NCBI RefSeq assembly: GCF_900446695.1
Contig: NZ_UAVP01000008.1
Span: forward strand, 62,001 to 126,000
Reading direction: 5' to 3'
Length of the DNA: 64,000 nucleotides
Source of the DNA: Capnocytophaga sputigena
Lineage (GTDB): Bacteria; Bacteroidota; Bacteroidia; Flavobacteriales; Flavobacteriaceae
In this document: piece after piece, positions 59,260-64,000 of the stretch
How the letters are laid out: the number at the start of each line of letters is the position of its first letter
Position numbering within the stretch: position 1 is the first letter of the stretch
Program-made: the position numbers and the translations under genes
The notes under the pieces: model-generated
What the model was told of the DNA's origin: nothing
The model's database searches: none
Seen by the model: only the letters and a program-made list of their open reading frames with translations

Positions 59260-60822
59260 ATGTTAAAAAATATCACTCTTATCATTGCTCTCTTGCTCAC
59301 TTCTTTAGCGCAAGCACAAAAAGAAACTTCAACCCGTCATATCGATATCCTCGCTTATAACTCTGATGGGGGACTTTATTTTTATACTCAAAAACAGAAA
59401 GACAAGTTTTCAGAGTTAGAATTTGATGCTCAAGAAGATGAAAATCTAGATACCGATACCGAAGTCTACGATCTCAAATTGGTTGATTATAATGAGGAGA
59501 TTTTAGAGACCCTGAGCGAGATAAAAGAGGACGACAACAAAATTATCTACCTCAAAGATATACAACGCACTACCCCTAGCGATTTTGTAGGCAAAACCTT
59601 TAACACACTTCCTCCTATCTATGACGAGGATACTCAAACAATTGTCAAGATACTTACCCCTCACTTGGTTTTGTTATGTGATATAGACACAGAAGAAGAA
59701 AAACCTTATCAAAGAACAGACTATTATGCACTACACACTATCCATCTAAAAAAGGGGCGAAACATTTACCTCTTGAGTGATGGAGGAAATATCGAGGGTT
59801 TTATGGTACCCTTAAAAGATAAAACCTTGTTTTTAACTGACAGAGAGACAACGGTGCTTGCGCCAACTCAATTCCCTTCGTCCTATAAAGATGACTTTAT
59901 AGATTATGAGCCAGAAGAGCATCTCATACTTCGCCCCAAAGGCAAGCGTTATGAGCTTATGAATACCTATAAAGAAAAAGTGCTTTCAGGCAGATACGAT
60001 ACAATCTATTATGACAAATTTGGCGTTATAGCCAGAAGAGGAAGCAAATTCACTCTCTATGATAGTTACTTACAAAAAAAATCGTTCAAAGGGATGCGCA
60101 GTGCTTATTTCTACCGCGATGGCATTGAAATGCTTAACAAGCAAGGAGCAGCATATTACACAATAGAAGGCGAACGTATCGAGAAATTTCCAAAAATCAG
60201 TTACTCACTCTGCGGAACAGTATATGAAACGCGTTATTCATTGAAAAAAGACCCTGAAAAATCAGAAAACCCACATTATATGCTTTATGGTTTTGGAGGC
60301 TTTGCTTCAAAGTTCGAAGCCGAAAAACGAAACTATCTTTCTGATAGAAGTGCCGATGAAACACTTTCTTTCATTAATGGTAGTAGGTATTTTGAATGGG
60401 ATGAGAATGACTTTTTTGTCGATAACATTTATCATCACCCAGAGCTTATACGTGTGCAACGCGGGAACAAATACGGACTGTTCAAATACAATTATCAAAA
60501 GATTTCAGAAAAAGAATTATATATTGAGGGAATAGAGGAGGATAAAGAAAATGAAGAAGAAAATAGTTTTAAACGCAATGTACGCAAATATGCTTCAGCA
60601 CATCTCATAGGAGACGAACAGCTCCCTATCATCTACGATAATATTCAGCAACATAAGGATGGACTTATCTATTTCTACAAAGATAATAAGATAGGAATCT
60701 ACCCCCAGCATAAAAAGGTTATATACGAAAAAATAGAACCCCAAACCCACTCTTTCTATCAGATTGTAAAGAAAGGTAAAAAAGGTTATCTAGACATCAG
60801 AACAATGAAAGAGTATTTTTAA
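59260..60822 (+). CDS. Secreted hypothetical protein, WG-repeat-like
   Basis: 520 residues with signal peptide (LKNITLIIALLLTSLAQAQ). The mature part is a chain of beta blocks with recurring YxxIYYDKFGVIARRGSKFTLYDSYLQKK, HHPELIRVQRGNKYGLFKYNYQKIS and DGLIYFYKDNKIGIYPQHKKVIYEKI, similar in style to WG (KWG) repeats, which are found in exported Bacteroidota proteins. No catalytic motif. Probably periplasmic. Confidence 0.7.
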   Translation: MLKNITLIIALLLTSLAQAQKETSTRHIDILAYNSDGGLYFYTQKQKDKFSELEFDAQEDENLDTDTEVYDLKLVDYNEEILETLSEIKEDDNKIIYLKDIQRTTPSDFVGKTFNTLPPIYDEDTQTIVKILTPHLVLLCDIDTEEEKPYQRTDYYALHTIHLKKGRNIYLLSDGGNIEGFMVPLKDKTLFLTDRETTVLAPTQFPSSYKDDFIDYEPEEHLILRPKGKRYELMNTYKEKVLSGRYDTIYYDKFGVIARRGSKFTLYDSYLQKKSFKGMRSAYFYRDGIEMLNKQGAAYYTIEGERIEKFPKISYSLCGTVYETRYSLKKDPEKSENPHYMLYGFGGFASKFEAEKRNYLSDRSADETLSFINGSRYFEWDENDFFVDNIYHHPELIRVQRGNKYGLFKYNYQKISEKELYIEGIEEDKENEEENSFKRNVRKYASAHLIGDEQLPIIYDNIQQHKDGLIYFYKDNKIGIYPQHKKVIYEKIEPQTHSFYQIVKKGKKGYLDIRTMKEYF

Positions 60823-60874
60823 TCCTTCATTACTTTTATACTTTAAGATTACAATTTCCTCACTGTATTAGCAA

Positions 60875-62044
60875 ATGAAAATGAAAAAGATGTATATCCT
60901 TATCACCATACTATTGCTCTTGCTCGTGGCAGGGGCTTACTATATATTTCGCCCGACCCTTTTTGCAAAACCTACAGGCAAGTATGCTGTTGGCACAGTA
61001 ACCTATTGTGTAACCGACCCTAATAGGGAAGAAATTTTCATCACTGATAAACACCAAGCCAGACAAATCCCCATACAAGTGTGGTACCCTGCCGAAAATA
61101 CCTCTCACCCTGATTACGCCCCTTATATCCCTGAAGCTACAAAGGTGAGCGAGGCTATTTCACAGCTTTTGCACATCCCAAAGGCATTGCTTTATCCATT
61201 GCAATTCAAGCGTTCGAATGCCTTAGTAAAAGCTCCTGTAAACAAGGAAAAAGCGCAATATCCTGTACTTTTGTACCTCACAGGACTTTATGGTCACCGA
61301 TGTATAAATACTTTTCAGATACAAGAGTTGGTCTCTCAAGGCTATATAGTAGTGGGTATTGATTGTCCGATAGCGGTAGCCTTGGTGACTTTCCCCGATG
61401 GCAGTACGCTCAAAAGCCTGCCGCGAACACTCATCGACCCTATGCTCAATGAGAGCTTAACAGAAGAAAATCCTCTTCTGAGTTATAATGGAAAAACTTT
61501 TGAAGGGGGATTGATAGCCTACTTCGCCAAAGATGTATCGCAAGTAATAGATTTCCTCACCACACTGAATACCAACGACCCTAACAATCTTCTTTACAAT
61601 AAACTCAACTTGGATAAATTAGGAGCTTTTGGGGTCTCCCTCGGAGGAATTATCGTATCAGAAGCCTCGTGGAAAGACCCCCGTATCAAGGCTAATTTGA
61701 TTATGGAATCACAGATTCCGCTAAAAATAGCACAAACGGGCTTGCGTGTTCCTACAATGGTGATCACACGTCCGGCAGAAGCTATGCGCACAGAAAGAGA
61801 ACGCTCAGGGGGGTGGACAGAAAGCGATATTCAAGAGCACCTCAGCACAATGGAAAACCTATGCAAAAACACAGCCGAAAGTGAATTTGTACAAATCCCT
61901 GATATCTTCCACGTAGATTTTACCGATGCGCCTTTGTGGGTGCCTTTTCCTCATCTTTTGGGATTTAGTGGCAAAAACCCTATTGAGCAGACCCACCACA
62001 AACTAAATGAACTTACCCTTACTTTCTTTGCAAAACATTTATAA
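60875..62044 (+). CDS. PAF-acetylhydrolase-like alpha/beta hydrolase
   Basis: 389 residues. An N-terminal membrane anchor (YILITILLLLLVAGAYYIF) is followed by an alpha/beta-hydrolase of the PAF acetylhydrolase isoform II type. IPIQVWYPAE, PVLLYLTGLYGHR (oxyanion region), VVGIDCP, and the nucleophile elbow GAFGVSLGG with Ser in GVSLGG. The late IFHVDFTD supplies the expected His and Asp. It is likely periplasm-facing, acting on an ester or phospholipid. 8 bp before the DUF302 gene. Confidence 0.85.
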   Translation: MKMKKMYILITILLLLLVAGAYYIFRPTLFAKPTGKYAVGTVTYCVTDPNREEIFITDKHQARQIPIQVWYPAENTSHPDYAPYIPEATKVSEAISQLLHIPKALLYPLQFKRSNALVKAPVNKEKAQYPVLLYLTGLYGHRCINTFQIQELVSQGYIVVGIDCPIAVALVTFPDGSTLKSLPRTLIDPMLNESLTEENPLLSYNGKTFEGGLIAYFAKDVSQVIDFLTTLNTNDPNNLLYNKLNLDKLGAFGVSLGGIIVSEASWKDPRIKANLIMESQIPLKIAQTGLRVPTMVITRPAEAMRTERERSGGWTESDIQEHLSTMENLCKNTAESEFVQIPDIFHVDFTDAPLWVPFPHLLGFSGKNPIEQTHHKLNELTLTFFAKHL

Positions 62045-62052
62045 TAAACTAT

Positions 62053-62517
62053 ATGAAACACTTAATTATCTTCTTATTATTCCCATTCTTAGCTGCGGCA
62101 CAACCTATTATTAGCTGTACAGATATGATAAAACCTTATGCTGATTTTGAGAGTCCATTGGCTTTTGAAGAGACTGTAGCAGCACTTCAGAAAACACTGA
62201 ACAGCAAAGGGATTACCATTTTTGCTACTATCGAACACCACAAGGCAGCCGAGGCAGTAGGCGAAAATATGCAGCCCGCGACTGTACTTATAGTGGGCAA
62301 CCCCAAAGTAGGTACTGCTCTAATGCAAGAAAACCCTCGCTTGGCTATTGAACTTCCTTTGAAAATTCTCATCTACAAGGAGGAAAAAATTGTACGCATA
62401 CGCTACGAGAAAATCTCTGCTATCGCCGAAAAATACCATATAAAGCAAAACTTCGCTACGGCAGAAAAGATAGACACCGCAATGCAACATTTGATTAAAT
62501 TAGCAATTGAAAAATAA
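62053..62517 (+). CDS. Exported DUF302-domain protein
   Basis: 154 residues with signal peptide MKHLIIFLLFPFLAAAQ. The DUF302 pattern is clear: SPLAFEETVAALQKTLNSKGITIFATIEHHKAAEAVG, VLIVGNPKVGTALMQENPRLAIELPLKILIY. A periplasmic protein, often found with metal or redox functions, but no activity is known. Cotranscribed with the hydrolase. Confidence 0.9.
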   Translation: MKHLIIFLLFPFLAAAQPIISCTDMIKPYADFESPLAFEETVAALQKTLNSKGITIFATIEHHKAAEAVGENMQPATVLIVGNPKVGTALMQENPRLAIELPLKILIYKEEKIVRIRYEKISAIAEKYHIKQNFATAEKIDTAMQHLIKLAIEK

Positions 62518-62563
62518 GCAAATTAGGTCGTAGCACGAGTCATAGCACAACACACAATAAAAC

Positions 62564-62613
62564 AACTCCCCGTAGCGCAAACAGCCTATGCAGCTGGCAC
62601 CACTGGGAGTTTT
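62564..62613 (+). terminator. Degenerate member of the GC-rich terminator family
   Basis: AACTCCC (62564-62570) pairs with GGGAGTT (62605-62611), with an inner CAGC/GCTG stem (62582-62585 with 62593-62596). GTCGTAGCACGA upstream at 62527 is shared with 59145. Confidence 0.65.
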
Positions 62614-62722
62614 AGTATTATTGATTTTATTTAGGCATGTCACGCGAAACCCTTAGCCGTTTGTATTTTGCCTTATCCCAAAAAAAATGATATACCTCTC
62701 AGCAATATACATATTTTAGATG

Positions 62723-62730
62723 TATCTTTG
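62723..62730 (+). promoter_or_regulatory. -7 element TATCTTTG
   Basis: TATCTTTG followed by CCCC, 25 bp before the ATG at 62756. No clear -33 TTG at the expected distance. Confidence 0.6.
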
Positions 62731-62755
62731 CCCCGAATTTTAAAAAGAAAAAACA

Positions 62756-64000
62756 ATGAAAAAATTAGTAGTATTGCTCACCCTTATCTACAGTGTAGCT
62801 GGGGTAGCACAGAACAAAAAAGTACTTTTTGTAGTAACAAACCATACCCAACTGGGAAATACAGGTGAAACTACAGGCTATTTTCTATCGGAAGTGACTC
62901 ACCCCTTAGAAGTGCTTACTGAGGCTGGCTATAAGGTCGATTTTGTAAGTCCGAAAGGTGGTAGCACTACTGCCTATGGTGTGAAGTTAGACGACCCTAT
63001 CAATAAAAAATATTGGGAAAGTACCGACTATCAAAAACAATTAGCTCATACCCTTGCCCCTTCGCAGGTAAAAGCTAAGGACTATGCCGCTATCTTTTAT
63101 GCAGGAGGACACGGCACAATGTGGGATTTTGCCAGCAGTGAAGCCCTTGCCAAAATAGCCCAACAGATTTACGAAAAAGGAGGTGTAGTAGCTGCAGTGT
63201 GCCACGGGCCATCGGGTTTAGTGAATATTAAGCTCTCTAACGGCAAATATTTAGTAAGTGGCAAAACTTTGAGTCCTTTCACCAATGAAGAAGAAGAGGC
63301 TGTAAAACTCAGCCAAGTAGTGCCTTATTCGTTAGAAAACAAGCTCAAAGAGCGCGGGGCTATCATTGATAAAGCGGGCTTGTGGCAAGACAAAGTGAGC
63401 GTAGATAATCGCGTAATTACAGGGCAAAACCCGCAATCAGCTAAGAGTGTAGGCGAAGCAATCTTAAAAGAACTGCAAAAATCACCTCTCCGCTTTGATG
63501 CTACTAAATACACTACCCAGCAAGTAACACAAGGTAACCAGACTCTTGCAGTACGTGCCTATGAAGGAATTGTATATGTAGCCAATCCAGTAGAAGAACA
63601 ATACCAACAACTCAATATCTACATTCCTGAAGCCTACTTCAATGGCGAAACAATCAACGGCTTTAACGCTCAAACTGCCCCTATCTTCTTTCCTAATGGT
63701 GTAGGAGGCTATATGCCTGCCAAGCCTCTTTCGCTTACCGGAGGTAAGTTTAAAGACACAAATAATTCGCTTATTATGGCTCTTAGCAAAGGTTTTGTGG
63801 TTGCCTCACCTGGTGCGCGCGGGCGTACCTCGGCTACCGGCAAAGCCCCCGCTGTGATTGTAGACCTAAAAGCTGCCGTGCGTTACCTCAAATACAACGA
63901 TAAAGAAATACCAGGCGATGCCAATAAAATCATTTCTAATGGTACGAGTGCAGGAGGCGCCTCATCTGCCCTTTTAGGAGCTTCGGGCGACCAAGCCGAT
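62756..64000 (+). CDS. Secreted DJ-1/PfpI-type domain fused to an alpha/beta hydrolase (incomplete)
   Basis: 415 codons to the window edge. The signal peptide (KKLVVLLTLIYSVAGVAQ) is followed by a DJ-1/PfpI glutamine-amidotransferase-like domain (about 20-235). It has Glu46 in YFLSEVTHP, the nucleophile region AAVCHGPSG with Cys149-His150, and YAGGHG at 115-120, as in Hsp31-type glyoxalases or chaperones. From about 250 a second domain begins with LAVRAYEGIVYVANP and contains SNGTSAGG with Ser398 in GTSAG, the elbow of an alpha/beta hydrolase. The C-terminus with the Asp and His of that domain is outside the window. Confidence 0.85.
   Translation, partial: MKKLVVLLTLIYSVAGVAQNKKVLFVVTNHTQLGNTGETTGYFLSEVTHPLEVLTEAGYKVDFVSPKGGSTTAYGVKLDDPINKKYWESTDYQKQLAHTLAPSQVKAKDYAAIFYAGGHGTMWDFASSEALAKIAQQIYEKGGVVAAVCHGPSGLVNIKLSNGKYLVSGKTLSPFTNEEEEAVKLSQVVPYSLENKLKERGAIIDKAGLWQDKVSVDNRVITGQNPQSAKSVGEAILKELQKSPLRFDATKYTTQQVTQGNQTLAVRAYEGIVYVANPVEEQYQQLNIYIPEAYFNGETINGFNAQTAPIFFPNGVGGYMPAKPLSLTGGKFKDTNNSLIMALSKGFVVASPGARGRTSATGKAPAVIVDLKAAVRYLKYNDKEIPGDANKIISNGTSAGGASSALLGASGDQAD

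Overview
The window reads as about 64 kb of a chromosome from the phylum Bacteroidota, class Flavobacteriia, most probably a Capnocytophaga-like member of the Flavobacteriaceae. The reasons are the Bacteroidota-type promoters seen throughout (a TTTG/TTG element, about 19-20 bp, then TAnnTTTG, usually followed by C-rich bases), the near absence of Shine-Dalgarno sequences, a fused str-S10-spc-alpha ribosomal cluster without tuf, adk or map, the zinc-free forms of bL36 and uS14, and flavobacterial types of SufD, DNA polymerase delta-prime, TerC and hemolysin-family proteins. The genus is an inference from general resemblance; no search was run.

Layout. 0-7.5 kb: the start of a DUF6884 gene, a divergent HTH/TPR-like regulator whose promoter is covered by TGTACAA palindromes, purB, holB, a zinc-ribbon membrane protein with a TerC protein, and a secreted M1 peptidase. 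7.7-22.4 kb: an accessory region of small cytosolic proteins, mostly on the + strand, rich in bacterial immunity-type folds (SUKH/SMI1-KNR4, SUKH-4-like, DUF4303, Imm26) with no recognisable toxin. It also holds a caspase-like secreted protein, the RNA 2'-phosphotransferase KptA and an SDR. This region runs into sufC and continues between sufC and sufD, so the iron-sulfur assembly genes are interrupted. 23.6-26.3 kb: a GmrSD-like DUF262/HNH protein sits between two 71-bp copies of the end of sufD and is followed by about 0.7 kb of very AT-rich, palindrome-bearing DNA. 26.3-28.3 kb: a CNNM/CBS membrane protein and a YceI-like lipoprotein.

28.4-45.8 kb is one long minus-strand translation cluster running from rpsL to rplQ (rpsL-rpsG-fusA-S10-spc-secY-infA-rpmJ-alpha). 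It has two unusually structured spacers: rpsJ-rplC, and infA-rpmJ.

45.8-64 kb is a second accessory region. It starts with a repeat-rich spacer (TTAGGGG and RGATAAGAG arrays, covarying hairpins) and a decayed hipBA locus. It continues with a transmembrane terpene-cyclase-like protein, Crp and AraC regulators, a group of small stand-alone domains (VOC, MmcQ/YjbR, DinB, TfoX-N, DUF2461), further immunity-type genes, a DUF389 membrane protein, secreted proteins, and an incomplete DJ-1/PfpI-hydrolase fusion at the right edge. Three genes in the accessory regions are broken: a SUKH gene by an in-frame TGA, a VOC gene by a T-run frameshift, and an unknown gene by a one-base loss.

Two points stand out as organisation rather than single genes. 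First, there is a toxin-less array of immunity-type proteins inserted among housekeeping genes. Second, a near-identical promoter module (TTTGCTAATT at -33, AATTATTAC before the -7 box), twice attached to a GC-rich terminator, recurs in front of unrelated genes.
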